From Roseomonas alba (GTDB taxonomy: Bacteria; Pseudomonadota; Alphaproteobacteria; Acetobacterales; Acetobacteraceae): a DNA stretch of 64,000 bases. The notes beneath the pieces were generated by a model. It saw only the letters and a program-made list of their open reading frames with translations. It ran no database searches and had not been told where the DNA came from. The stretch spans positions 62,001-126,000 of the forward strand of contig NZ_JAHYBZ010000011.1 in the NCBI RefSeq assembly GCF_019430885.1, given 5' to 3'. Shown one piece after another: positions 49,833 through 58,293 of this stretch. Numbering within the stretch: position 1 is the first letter of the stretch; every line of letters begins with the position of its first letter. Position numbers and translations under genes: made by a program.

Positions 49833-49973
49833 AGGGGACCTCCTTTCGATCCGCCACGCCCAATGCGTGGCGCAGAAGAAACCATTTATTTGTTGGTTCA
49901 ACTCCGGCCGAAAAATCTGCCGGCCATATCAAAGTTAATATGCGTGAATTGAGAAGCCTCACCATCACCATTT

Positions 49974-49995
49974 CGCAAAAGCGGAACCTTTTGCG
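49974..49995. promoter_or_regulatory. palindrome CGCAAAAG-N6-CTTTTGCG in the cupin/Pht5-like divergent gap
   Basis: The 8-bp arms match perfectly around CGGAAC. The surrounding 49833-50063 gap is unusually AT-rich and also has TTGGTTCAA twice (49893-49901 and 49997-50005). The palindrome lies 69 bp before GTG 50064. It is a candidate operator, possibly for the GntR protein at 50987-51628. Confidence 0.5.
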
Positions 49996-50063
49996 CTTGG
50001 TTCAAATTGACGCCGCCGTCCCATCGCCGCCTATCTAGCGTCCACGAAACGACGGAGCGCAGC

Positions 50064-50975
50064 GTGATCCTCTACGGCGGCGATTACGAGCACACGCTTG
50101 AGATCCGTTCCGTGCGCCACGGCCTCGCCCTCGACTACCGAACCCTCGATCGGCCGGAGCTCTTTGCCCGTGTCCTGCATCGCCAGCCCTTCGCGGCCTG
50201 CGAGTTCTCGCTCTCGAACTACATCATGATGCGTGATCGTGGTGCTGACTGGCTGACCGCGGTTCCCGTCTTTCCCGCCCGCGCCTTCCGCCACGGCACC
50301 ATGCTGGTCCGGCGTGACGATCCGATCTCCTGCGTCGCCGACCTATCCGGACGGCGCGTCGGCATCGCCGACTACAGCATGACGGCCGGCGTGTGGGCGC
50401 GCGGCATCATGGCCGAGGATCTTGGCCTGCACTGGTCGGCCCTGCGTTGGTTCGCCCCGGCCACGCCACGGTTCGATCCCCCCGTCAGCGCCCACGTCAC
50501 ACCGGTGGATCGCGACCTCGAGGATGCGCTGGCGGATGGGGAGATCGACGCGCTGCTCGCGCCGCGCAGTCGTGACCTCCTCCTCCCGCAGGCGGCACGG
50601 CGTTTCCGCCCCCTCCTGCCCGACTGGCAGGCCGCCGAGCGGCGCTGGTTCGAACGGACGGGCATCTATCCCATCAGCCACGTCGTGGTGCTGCACCAGG
50701 CCGAGGCAGAACGCCAGGCGGCGCTGCCGGTCGCTGTCGTCGAGGCATACCAGCACGCCAAGCAGCGGGCGCGGCAGCGACGCCTCGCGTCGACCTTCCT
50801 GCCATGGGGCGAGGCGACGTGGCGCGACACCATGGCGTTGTTCGGCGAAGACCCGATGCCCTACGGGCTCTGCGCCGCAAACCGCGCCGTCATCGACCGT
50901 CTGCAGGACTATCTCATGGAGCAGGAACTGACGACGCGCCGCTGGACGTTCGACGAGCTGTTCCGGCCATGCTGA
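50064..50975 (+). CDS. 4,5-dihydroxyphthalate decarboxylase-like / ABC binding-protein-fold protein
   Basis: The 303-residue protein has the type II periplasmic-binding-protein fold without a signal peptide. It shows VILYGGDYEHTLEIRSV, CEFSLSNYIMMRDRGADWLT, the variable-length effector segment and NRAVIDRLQDYLMEQELTTR. This pattern matches 4,5-dihydroxyphthalate decarboxylase (Pht5-type) proteins, which are related to ABC substrate-binding proteins. GTG 50064 with GGAG upstream is preferred over TTG 50007, which begins before any similarity. The reaction would be decarboxylation of an aromatic dicarboxylate. It converges on the GntR gene. Confidence 0.72.
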   Translation: MILYGGDYEHTLEIRSVRHGLALDYRTLDRPELFARVLHRQPFAACEFSLSNYIMMRDRGADWLTAVPVFPARAFRHGTMLVRRDDPISCVADLSGRRVGIADYSMTAGVWARGIMAEDLGLHWSALRWFAPATPRFDPPVSAHVTPVDRDLEDALADGEIDALLAPRSRDLLLPQAARRFRPLLPDWQAAERRWFERTGIYPISHVVVLHQAEAERQAALPVAVVEAYQHAKQRARQRRLASTFLPWGEATWRDTMALFGEDPMPYGLCAANRAVIDRLQDYLMEQELTTRRWTFDELFRPC

Positions 50976-50986
50976 CGCGCAGGCCC

Positions 50987-51628
50987 TCAGTCCGCGAGGT
51001 TGCTGCGCACGCCGAGCAGATGGTGCTGCATCGCCTGCATCGCTTCCTCTGGCCGGCGCCCGAGCAGCGCGTCGAGGATGGCCCGGTGATGCGCCACCGA
51101 CCGGCGGCGCTTCTCGGGCGTGATCGCGGCAACGCGCATGCTGCGCCAGCGTGTCGTCGCACGGGCCGCGTTGAAGGCCGCCGTCAGCGCTACGAGAACA
51201 TCGTTGCGCGTCGCCTCCGCAATGGCGAGGTGGAAGGCACCGTCCCACTGCACCCAAAGCTCGTCGCCGCTGACTTCCGCCGTGCGGCGCATGCAGTTGC
51301 CGATCCGCGCGAGATCGGCCTCGGTCGCCTTGGTCGCGGCAAGCGCCGCGATGGCCGGCTCCATCGTCAAGCGGCTCTCCAGGATCTCGTCGGGACTCGC
51401 CCGCATCAGCTTCCGGTCGATGCCGGGCATCGTCGCGGCACGACGTCGGCCAAGCACGGTGCCGATGCGCCTCTCCCGCCAGAGCTGCCCCGCGAGTTCG
51501 AGCTCGGTCAGCTGCTCGCGCAGGGCGCGCCGGCTGATGCCGAGCGCCTCGGCCAGCTCACGCTCGGGCGGGAGCCGATCGCCGTCATGCAGTCCGTTGC
51601 GCCGGATGAAGTCCACCACGCTGTTCAC
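50987..51628 (-). CDS. GntR-family transcriptional regulator (FadR subfamily)
   Basis: The 213-residue protein has an N-terminal winged helix (GDRLPPERELAEALGISRRA, LREQLTELELAG) and a C-terminal all-helical FCD ligand-binding domain (ILESRLTMEPAIAALAATKA, WDGAFHLAIAEATRNDVLVA, HHRAILDALLGRRPEEAMQA). The Asp/His residues of the FCD metal site are visible in DGAFH and HH. It is divergent from the Bug/monooxygenase operon (start 51748) and convergent with the Pht5-like gene. It presumably represses the operon until an aromatic acid or a product of it binds. Confidence 0.88.
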   Translation of the reverse strand: MNSVVDFIRRNGLHDGDRLPPERELAEALGISRRALREQLTELELAGQLWRERRIGTVLGRRRAATMPGIDRKLMRASPDEILESRLTMEPAIAALAATKATEADLARIGNCMRRTAEVSGDELWVQWDGAFHLAIAEATRNDVLVALTAAFNAARATTRWRSMRVAAITPEKRRRSVAHHRAILDALLGRRPEEAMQAMQHHLLGVRSNLAD

Positions 51629-51747
51629 GCGCCACCGCCTCGGTCAGCTCTGCGCTCGCCGCCAGCGTCCACGACTCATGCCGTGGCGCCGCGGCCTGCC
51701 CTTCAGATCTCGCCCATTCACCACGTCAAGTCTAGGAGAACGCTCCG

Positions 51748-52710
51748 ATGACCGTCTGCCGTCGCACGGCGCTGCTCGCGGCGCCCGCACTCATGCTCAG
51801 CGCAGGGGCTCATACCGAGGAGACCTTCCCCAGCCGCCCCATACGGATGATCGTGCCCTTCCCGCCGGGCGGCCCGCTCGACCGCATCGGGCGGCCTCTG
51901 GCGGAAGCGATGCGCACGACGCTTGGCCAGCCGATCGTCTTCGAGAACCGCGCGGGCGCAAACGGAATCATCGGGACCCAGGTCGTGGCCACTGCGGCGC
52001 CGGACGGCTATACGCTCCTGATCACGACCGGCTCCTTCGTCGGCAACATGCTCTTCAGCCCGGTGCCGCTGCCCTACGATCCGGCCCGTGACCTTCAGCC
52101 GGTGACGCTTGTGTAATACGGCTCTGGCCTCGTCCTGGTCGGCAGACCCAACCTTCCGGCAGCGAGCCTCGATCAGGTCGCGCAACTGGCTAGGCGGGAA
52201 GCGGAGACGCTCAGCATCGCCGTGTCCGGCGCCGGCAACATCACACAGCTGGCCGCGCGGCAGTTCGATCGCATGGTCGGCTCCCGTCTTCTCGAGGTGG
52301 TGCTTGCCACCGGCCCGGCCATCACCGAGGTGGTGGCTGGCCATGTGGACCTCGTCTTCGCTGGCGCCAGCTTGGTCGCCGATCTGGTGAAGGAGGGCCG
52401 CTTGCGTGCCTATGGCTATACCGGCAACCACCGTTCCGGGCTGCTGCCCGATGTGCCGCTGTTCACGGAACTGGGCTATCCCGATTGGAAGCTGTTCGGC
52501 ATGACCGGAATCTGGACCCGCGCCGGCACGCCGGCGGATCGCATCGGGCGCGTCCAGCAATCCGTCGCCGCCGGGCTGCGTGTTCCGGACGTTGCGCGCA
52601 TAGTGGCCGAGGGCGATAGCGAACCGTCCGGGAATACTCCGGCCGAATTCGCCGCCTATCTCCAGCGTGAGATCGCGATGCAGCGCAGCCTTGCGGGCAT
52701 GGCGCCGTGA
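51748..52710 (+). pseudogene. Bug-family solute-binding protein broken by one in-frame stop
   Basis: The first part (residues 1-122) has a signal peptide, RPIRMIVPFPPGGPLDRIGR, NRAGANGIIGTQVVATAAPD and YDPARDLQPVTLV, then TAA at 52114-52116. The same frame continues with no gap as YGSGLVLVGRPNLPAASLDQ to the normal stop at 52708-52710 (IAMQRSLAGMAP). A GAA or CAA to TAA change would explain it. The full length would be 320 residues. The downstream part has GTG 52210 and ATG 52271 as possible restarts but no signal peptide, so the receptor is presumably not made. Its stop overlaps the monooxygenase GTG. Confidence 0.8.
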
Positions 52711-54323
52711 GCGCCGCGCTTCCGTCCGAGATTCCGGTCCTGATCGCGGGCGGCGGAACGGTCGGGCTGACGCTGTCGCTCCTGTTGTCGCGTTTCGACG
52801 TGCCATCGCTGCTGGTCGAGCGCCATCCCGGCACGGCCATGCTGCCCAAGGCGCGCAGCATCAACGCGCGCAGCATGGAAATCTTCCGGCAAATCGGCGT
52901 CGAGGAGGATATTCGCGCCAACAGTCCCGAGGGCTTCGCCGGCACGACGATCTGGGTGGAAAGTCTCGCCGGGAAGGAAATCGCGCGCCGCCATTCTTCC
53001 CGGGCGCAGGCGGCGAGCGCCGCGGCGTCGCCGGTGGGCGGCGCGCTCTGTTCGCAGGATCTGCTGGAGCCCGTGCTGCGGCGGCACGCGGAAAAGCAGT
53101 CGGCGGGCGCCTTGCGCTTCAATGTGGAGCTAACCGACTTCTCCATCGATGCCGACGGCGTCACCGCGATGCTGCGCGATCGGGTCGACGGCACATCGCA
53201 CATCGTCCGCGCCCGCTACCTGGTCGCCGCCGATGGCGCGCGCAGCCCAGTGCGGGAAAGACTTGGGCTGAAACGCACCGGCCGGCCCAACATCTATGAT
53301 TCGGTGAACATCCACTGCCGCGCCGATCTCCGCGCGCTGGTCGTGCATCGGCCAGCCTCGCTTTACTATGTCGAGCAGCCCACCTTGCGTGGAACGTTCC
53401 TGACGATCGATGGCGGCACGCGCTGGGGTTTCCTGATCCACAGCCTGACGCAATACGGCTTCACGCCGGAGACCCTGACACCGGATCGCTGCGTCGCGAT
53501 GATACGCCAGGCTGCAGGACTGCCCGATCTGGCTGTCGAGGTGCTGGGGATCAGCTTCTGGCAAGCTTCCGCCATGGTCACCGAGCGCTTCCGCGTCGGC
53601 TCTGTCTTCCTGGCCGGCGATGCTGCCCATGAGACGACGCCGAGCGGCGGTTTCGGCATGAACATTGGCATTCAGGACGCGCAGAATCTGGCATGGAAAC
53701 TCGCCGCCGTGCTGGGCGGGCAGGCCGCCCCCGCCCTTCTCGACAGCTATGAGGCCGAGCGACTGCCCGCTGCGCAGCTGACGGTGCAAGCGACGCTCGA
53801 CAACATGCTCTCGCTGGGTCGGACGGAGAAGCAGGACAAGGCACAATTGCCGCGAGCGCAGTATCTGAACGAGCTCGGGCTGATCTTCGGCATTCTCTAC
53901 GATTCTGCGGCCGTCGTGCCTGACGGAACGCCAGTTCCGCGGATCGACGATCCTGTCACCCAGTATGTCGCCTCCGCCCGGCCCGGCGCCCGGGCGCCGC
54001 ATCTGAGCCTGGAGCGCGGTGGCAAGGAGGTTTCGACGATCGATCTCTTCGGCGGCGGCTTTGTCCTGCTCGCAGGCCCGCAGGGCGAGGCCTGGCGCGC
54101 GGCGGCGCAGGCTCAGCAAGGGATCGTGCCGCTGGCGCTGGTGCTCGGGCAGGACGTGCATGATCCGGGAGGCGGCTGGACGGAGGCCTATGGCGCAGGC
54201 CCGGACGGCGCGGTGCTGGTGCGGCCGGACGGATATGTCGGCTGGCGTTGCCTGGCGCTTCCGAAGGCCCCGGCGGCAGCGCTGCGCCATGCGCTCGATC
54301 GCCTCCTAGGACGAGAAGCGTGA
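52707..54323 (+). CDS. FAD-dependent aromatic hydroxylase (PheA/TfdB-type monooxygenase)
   Basis: The 538-residue class A flavoprotein monooxygenase has the FAD-binding VLIAGGGTVGLTLSLLLSRF, the middle DG motif VAADGARSPVRERLGLKRTG and the GD motif FLAGDAAHETTPSGGFGMNI. It has a C-terminal thioredoxin-like extension (DLFGGGFVLLAGPQGEAWRA, VRPDGYVGWRCLAL) as in phenol-hydroxylase-type and MhpA/TfdB members. It should hydroxylate a phenolic ring with NAD(P)H and O2. The GTG start overlaps the Bug stop (GTGA) and its own stop overlaps the next ATG, so the three genes are coupled. Confidence 0.88.
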   Translation: MSAALPSEIPVLIAGGGTVGLTLSLLLSRFDVPSLLVERHPGTAMLPKARSINARSMEIFRQIGVEEDIRANSPEGFAGTTIWVESLAGKEIARRHSSRAQAASAAASPVGGALCSQDLLEPVLRRHAEKQSAGALRFNVELTDFSIDADGVTAMLRDRVDGTSHIVRARYLVAADGARSPVRERLGLKRTGRPNIYDSVNIHCRADLRALVVHRPASLYYVEQPTLRGTFLTIDGGTRWGFLIHSLTQYGFTPETLTPDRCVAMIRQAAGLPDLAVEVLGISFWQASAMVTERFRVGSVFLAGDAAHETTPSGGFGMNIGIQDAQNLAWKLAAVLGGQAAPALLDSYEAERLPAAQLTVQATLDNMLSLGRTEKQDKAQLPRAQYLNELGLIFGILYDSAAVVPDGTPVPRIDDPVTQYVASARPGARAPHLSLERGGKEVSTIDLFGGGFVLLAGPQGEAWRAAAQAQQGIVPLALVLGQDVHDPGGGWTEAYGAGPDGAVLVRPDGYVGWRCLALPKAPAAALRHALDRLLGREA

Positions 54324-55450
54324 TGGCGTTTCCCCTGCCGGAAGCGACGCCCGAATCACTCGGCCTGGATTCCTCCAAACTGGATCGCGCCTGCGCACTC
54401 GTCGAAAAGGACATCGCCCAGGGCTTTCATCCCGGCGCGCAGCTTGCCGTCGCGCGGCATGGCAAGCTCGCGCTGCATCGCAGCTTCGGCTGCATGGAAC
54501 GCGATCGTCAGCAAGCGGTCGAAGGCCAGACACTTTTCCTTCTCTATTCCAACACCAAGGTCATCACCGCCGCTGCGGTCTGGCTGCTGGTTGAGGACGG
54601 CCTGCTGTGCTTCGGCGACGCGATCGCGGACCACATCCCCGGCTTCGAGGCGCACGGCAAGGGCGATATCACGGTCATCGACCTTCTGAGCCATCAGGCA
54701 GGCTTCCCCAAAGCGGTCATTCCGATCGAATGCTGGGACGACGCAGCGCGCCTGCGCGAAGCCGCCTGCGGCATCGTCCCGGAATGGCCGCGCGGCACAC
54801 GCACGGCCTATCATCCCAATGCCGCTTACGGCGTCGCACGTGTGCTGGTGGAGGCGCTGACCGGCAAGGATTTTCGCGATGTCGTCCGCGCCCGGCTGAT
54901 CGAGCCGCTGGGGCTGGAGCTGGAACTGTTCATGAGCCTTCCGCCTTCTGAATGGCACCGGACCGCGCCCATGCATGCGCCCGATGCCGCTGGCGGATTG
55001 GCCGTCGCACCGGTCGAGGCCAGCGCGACCTTCCGCCAGGCAGGGTTTGCCGCGGGCGGGGCGCATGGCACGGCGCGCGCCATGGCGATGTTCTACCAGA
55101 TGCTGGCGCGGGGTGGGTCGCTCGGCGCGACACGGCTGTTTGCGCCGCGCACCATGGACTTTGTGACGCGAGACTTCACGGGCGACCGCGTGGATGAGCA
55201 GATCGGCATCGCGATGCATCGCGGCCTCGGACCCTTTTCGCGTGGGACCACGCTGGAGACGAGGGGTCTCGGCACGATCGGTCACTCACGGACCTTCGGG
55301 CACAGCGGCGTAGGGTCATCGCAGTGCTGGGCCGACCCGGTCTCGGGCGTGTCCTTCGCCTTCCTGAGCAATGCGCGACAGGGGAATGACTGGCACAACC
55401 GCCGCATGGACCGGATCAGCAACCTGATTCATGCCGCGATATTGCACTGA
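54323..55450 (+). CDS. serine hydrolase, class C beta-lactamase fold (EstB-like esterase)
   Basis: The 375-residue protein has the SxxK motif as YSNTKVIT (Ser, Lys), a Tyr-x-Asn-like TAYHPNAAYGVARVLVEALT and the third-motif equivalent GHSGVGSSQCWADP, the plan of class C-type esterases. It starts at ATG 54323, overlapping the monooxygenase TGA. No signal peptide is visible. It probably cleaves an ester of the aromatic substrate or a ring-cleavage lactone. Beyond its stop, 55451-55520 hold nothing further. Confidence 0.85.
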   Translation: MAFPLPEATPESLGLDSSKLDRACALVEKDIAQGFHPGAQLAVARHGKLALHRSFGCMERDRQQAVEGQTLFLLYSNTKVITAAAVWLLVEDGLLCFGDAIADHIPGFEAHGKGDITVIDLLSHQAGFPKAVIPIECWDDAARLREAACGIVPEWPRGTRTAYHPNAAYGVARVLVEALTGKDFRDVVRARLIEPLGLELELFMSLPPSEWHRTAPMHAPDAAGGLAVAPVEASATFRQAGFAAGGAHGTARAMAMFYQMLARGGSLGATRLFAPRTMDFVTRDFTGDRVDEQIGIAMHRGLGPFSRGTTLETRGLGTIGHSRTFGHSGVGSSQCWADPVSGVSFAFLSNARQGNDWHNRRMDRISNLIHAAILH

Positions 55451-55520
55451 CGAAGGTGGGGCAACGTCAACTTCACTCCGAACCCCTAGCGGCTGGTCAG
55501 CTCGCGTCCACACCCTCGCC

Positions 55521-56876
55521 CTACACCGGCTCGGCACCCGGTACCTGCGGCAGCCGCAGGATCGCCACCAAGCCGCCCCCTGGTCTCTCCCCGAACTCGA
55601 GCCCGCCGCCATGCAGCGCCGCAAGGTCGGTGGTAATGCCGAGGCCGAGCCCGCTCCCCGGCATCCGCTCATCCAGCCGGACGCCGCGCGCGAGGACAGC
55701 ATCGCGTTCCGCCTCCGGCAGGCCGGGGCCGTCATCCGCAATAGCGATCGCAACCCTACCGCCTGCCGACGCCACAGAGACATCCACGCGGCTCCGGGCC
55801 ATCTTGCAGGCATTCTCCATCAGGTTGCCCAACATTTCGGTCAGGTCCTGGGGATCCACCCGCACGCGCGCAGCGCGGTCCCCGCCGACCGTGATGGCCA
55901 GTCCGCGCCCGGCGAAGAGCCGGCGCAGCGCTGCGGCTACCTCCTCGGCGATGGCGTACGGTGCGACGCTGGCACCGGCGGCCGCACCCGCGAGCGCCGC
56001 CGTCCGCGCCCGTGCCAGATGATGATGCACTAGCCGGTCCAGCGCCGCGGCCTCGGACCGTGCCAACGCCACATCGGGCGACGTCGCGTCGAGCGCGTTG
56101 CGCAGCACGGCGATCGGCGTCTTCAGCGCATGGGCGAGGTTACCGACATGCGCGCGCGCCCGCTGCACCGTCGTCCGATTGGCCGCGATCAGCGCGTCCA
56201 CCTCGGCCACCAGCGGAGCGATCTCGGCTGGGGCCTCGATCGCGAGGCGCTCGCGCCGTCCGTCACGCACCTCCGCCAGGGCCCGCCGCACCCGGCGCAG
56301 CGGTGCCAGCCCGGCGATGACCGTCCCGACCACGCCCAGCACCAACCCGGTCCCCAGCAGCGCGAAGACCGCCGTCAGCATCGTCCTGAGTCGCCCGATC
56401 TCCTCAAGCGTCGCAGCGCGTGACAGCGCCACGGCAAGATGCGCCGGCTCGGGCGCACCGGGCAGCACCACGTCGCGTTCGGCAAGGCGCACCGGTTCGC
56501 CCCGCGGCCCCGGGATGTCGCGCAGCAGCACCTCGGCCGTGGCGCCGGTAGGCAGCGTGGGCAGCGTCTGGTCCCACAGCGAGCGGGAGGTCGCCGGCGC
56601 CCCGCCCGGGCCCGCCACCTGCCAGTAGGCACCCGAGAAGGGCCGTTCGAAATCGGCCCCGGTGGGCGCGCGGGCCACGACCACCCGTCCATCCGCATCC
56701 GCCGCGACAGCCGCCGCCGCGGCGTCGAGCAGCCCGGCGAGCCGCGCATCGAAGGCAGCCTCGACCTGGCGGAGCGCGACGTCGGTGACGAACCAGGCGG
56801 CCGCGCCGAGCCCCGCCGCCACCCAGAACCCGGCCGCGAGCGCGAGCCGCAACGTGAGGGAGCGCGGCCACCTCAT
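55521..56876 (-). CDS. two-component sensor histidine kinase (PhoQ/QseC-like)
   Basis: The 451-residue protein has membrane segments at about 8-30 and 166-190, with a short periplasmic sensor between them. A HAMP-like stretch follows, then the H-box LAHALKTPIAVLRNALD (phospho-accepting His249). The ATPase has N-box MENACKMARSRV, DDGPGLPEAERDAV and GSGLGLGI. ATG 56876 overlaps the response-regulator stop as ATGA; a longer reading (to 57557) is antisense or out-of-frame over the regulator. The order PepSY-regulator-kinase resembles PhoPQ-like systems that respond to cations, cationic peptides or envelope stress. Confidence 0.9.
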   Translation of the reverse strand: MRWPRSLTLRLALAAGFWVAAGLGAAAWFVTDVALRQVEAAFDARLAGLLDAAAAAVAADADGRVVVARAPTGADFERPFSGAYWQVAGPGGAPATSRSLWDQTLPTLPTGATAEVLLRDIPGPRGEPVRLAERDVVLPGAPEPAHLAVALSRAATLEEIGRLRTMLTAVFALLGTGLVLGVVGTVIAGLAPLRRVRRALAEVRDGRRERLAIEAPAEIAPLVAEVDALIAANRTTVQRARAHVGNLAHALKTPIAVLRNALDATSPDVALARSEAAALDRLVHHHLARARTAALAGAAAGASVAPYAIAEEVAAALRRLFAGRGLAITVGGDRAARVRVDPQDLTEMLGNLMENACKMARSRVDVSVASAGGRVAIAIADDGPGLPEAERDAVLARGVRLDERMPGSGLGLGITTDLAALHGGGLEFGERPGGGLVAILRLPQVPGAEPV

Positions 56877-57532
56877 GCCGTGGCCAGGCGGTAGCCCTGC
56901 CCACGCAGCGTTTCGATCAGCCCATCCCCGAGCTTGCGCCGCAGCCGGCCCACCATCACCTCCAGCGTGTTGCTGTCGCGGTCGAAATCCTGCGCGTAGA
57001 GATGCTCCGTCAGTTCGGTCTTGGAGACCACCTGCCCGGCATGCAGGGCGAGATAGGCGAGCAACCGGTATTCCAGGCCGGTCAGCCTCACCGGCACGCC
57101 GCCGAGCAGTACGCGCTGCGCAGCCGTGTCCACCACCAACCGGCCCAGCGCGATCTCCGGCGAGACAAGCCCGTGCGCGCGCCGCACCAGCGCCTGCAGC
57201 CGCGCGACCAGTTCCGGCATGACGAAGGGCTTCGCCAGGTAGTCGTCGGCACCGGCATTGAGGCCGGCGACCTTCTCGCTCCAGGCGTCGCGGGCGGTCA
57301 GGATCAGCACCGGCATGGCCCGCCCCGCCGAGCGCCAGCGCTTCAGCACCGTCAGCCCATCGAGCCGCGGCAGACCGAGATCGAGCACGACCACGTCGTA
57401 GGGCTCGGTTTCGCCGAGGAAAAGCGCCTCTTCCCCATCCGCCGCGAGGTCCGTGACGAAGCCGGCCTCGGCAAGCGCGTCGCGCAGTTGGGCTGCGAGC
57501 GGCGCGTGGTCCTCGACAATCAGGACCCGCAT
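56873..57532 (-). CDS. OmpR-family response regulator
   Basis: The 219-residue protein has a receiver domain with phospho-Asp51 in VVVLDLGLPRLDG, the acidic pair in VEDHAPL and Lys in DYLAKPF. The C-terminal winged helix carries the recognition segment SNTLEVMVGRLRRKLGDG and the wing ETLRGQGYRLATA. It is coupled to the kinase gene downstream and to a PepSY gene upstream (TGATG overlap). A tandem GCTGAACGG repeat with 11-bp period lies in the PepSY gap and fits binding by an OmpR-type dimer. Confidence 0.93.
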   Translation of the reverse strand: MRVLIVEDHAPLAAQLRDALAEAGFVTDLAADGEEALFLGETEPYDVVVLDLGLPRLDGLTVLKRWRSAGRAMPVLILTARDAWSEKVAGLNAGADDYLAKPFVMPELVARLQALVRRAHGLVSPEIALGRLVVDTAAQRVLLGGVPVRLTGLEYRLLAYLALHAGQVVSKTELTEHLYAQDFDRDSNTLEVMVGRLRRKLGDGLIETLRGQGYRLATA

Positions 57533-57846
57533 CAGCGCCGTTCCTGCACCGGGCCACGGGTACGGATCACCTCGCCCGTCGCGGCATCGAGCTTGATTTC
57601 GAAGACGCGGCCGGAGGGCGGCAGCAGCTTGAACTCATACACCCAGCGACCGTCGTCGTGCTCGAGCTCGGTCTCGATGATGACGCCGACATAGCGGCGT
57701 TCAACCTCGGCCAGCAGTGCGGCGAGTGGCCGGATCTCCCCGGCGGCGAGCGCGGCGCGCGCGCGTTCGTGGTCGCGGCGGTCGTCGGCGCGCACCGCTG
57801 GCGCGGCGAGGAGGAGCACGGAAAGCAAAAGCAGGGCGCGGCGCAT
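57532..57846 (-). CDS. PepSY-domain periplasmic protein
   Basis: The 104-residue protein has a signal peptide (LLLLSVLLLAAPAVRADDRR) and a PepSY fold: IRPLAALLAEVERRYVGVII, ELEHDDGRWVYEFKLL and VFEIKLDAATGEVIRTRG. PepSY proteins act as periplasmic peptidase inhibitors or sensors of envelope state. It is first in the three-gene operon with the response regulator and kinase, and is divergent from a second PepSY gene, a common arrangement for PhoPQ-like systems. Confidence 0.85.
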   Translation of the reverse strand: MRRALLLLSVLLLAAPAVRADDRRDHERARAALAAGEIRPLAALLAEVERRYVGVIIETELEHDDGRWVYEFKLLPPSGRVFEIKLDAATGEVIRTRGPVQERR

Positions 57847-57868
57847 GGGGCGAGGCTGCAGGGTCGTG

Positions 57869-57908
57869 GCTGAACGGTCGCTGAACGGCCGGCTCAGCCG
57901 CGGTTCAG
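57869..57908. promoter_or_regulatory. OmpR-type direct repeat between divergent PepSY genes
   Basis: GCTGAACGG occurs at 57869-57877 and again at 57880-57888 (11-bp period), and GGTTCAGG at 57902-57909 is the same half-site on the other strand. Tandem half-sites one helical turn apart are the usual binding form of OmpR/PhoP-type regulators, and the flanking genes encode the regulator's own operon and a related PepSY protein. Confidence 0.65.
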
Positions 57909-57974
57909 GTCGCTCGGTAGAGAGTGCACGCCGTTGCGGGAGTTCCGCAACCTGAACGCTGTCAGGAGAACATT

Positions 57975-58277
57975 ATGACCCGCCATGTCCGCCCTGCCGC
58001 CGCCCTCGCGCTGGCCCTCGCCGCCGCCCTGCCCTTGGTGCCGGCCCATGCGTCCGAGCGCGACGCCCGCCGCACCGAGGAGAGCCGTGCCGTCGCCGCA
58101 GCGCGTATCGACGCCACGGCGGCAATCGCTGCTGTTCGCGCCGCCGGCTACGGCCCGGTCAGCGAACTCGACTGGGAGCACGACCGCTGGGAAGTGAAGG
58201 CGACCGATGCGGAGGGGCGGCGCGTTGCGCTCCATGTTGACGCAGCTACGGGCGCCGTCGCCCATCGCGGCCGCTGA
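57975..58277 (+). CDS. PepSY-domain periplasmic protein
   Basis: The 100-residue protein starts at ATG 57975 behind AGGAGAA. It has a signal peptide (AAALALALAAALPLVPAHAS) and a PepSY unit: AIAAVRAAGYGPVSELDWEH, DRWEVKATDAEGRRVALHVD, AATGAVAHRG. It is distinct from the PepSY protein across the gap but of the same fold. It is followed after 16 bp by cytochrome b561, so its product probably assists or senses this membrane haem protein. Confidence 0.85.
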   Translation: MTRHVRPAAALALALAAALPLVPAHASERDARRTEESRAVAAARIDATAAIAAVRAAGYGPVSELDWEHDRWEVKATDAEGRRVALHVDAATGAVAHRGR

Positions 58278-58293
58278 GTGGAGGGCAGAAAGG

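Noticed and set aside
55521..57557. 678-residue kinase-regulator fusion
   Set aside because: The N-terminal third is out of frame with the response regulator; separate genes with an ATGA overlap explain everything.
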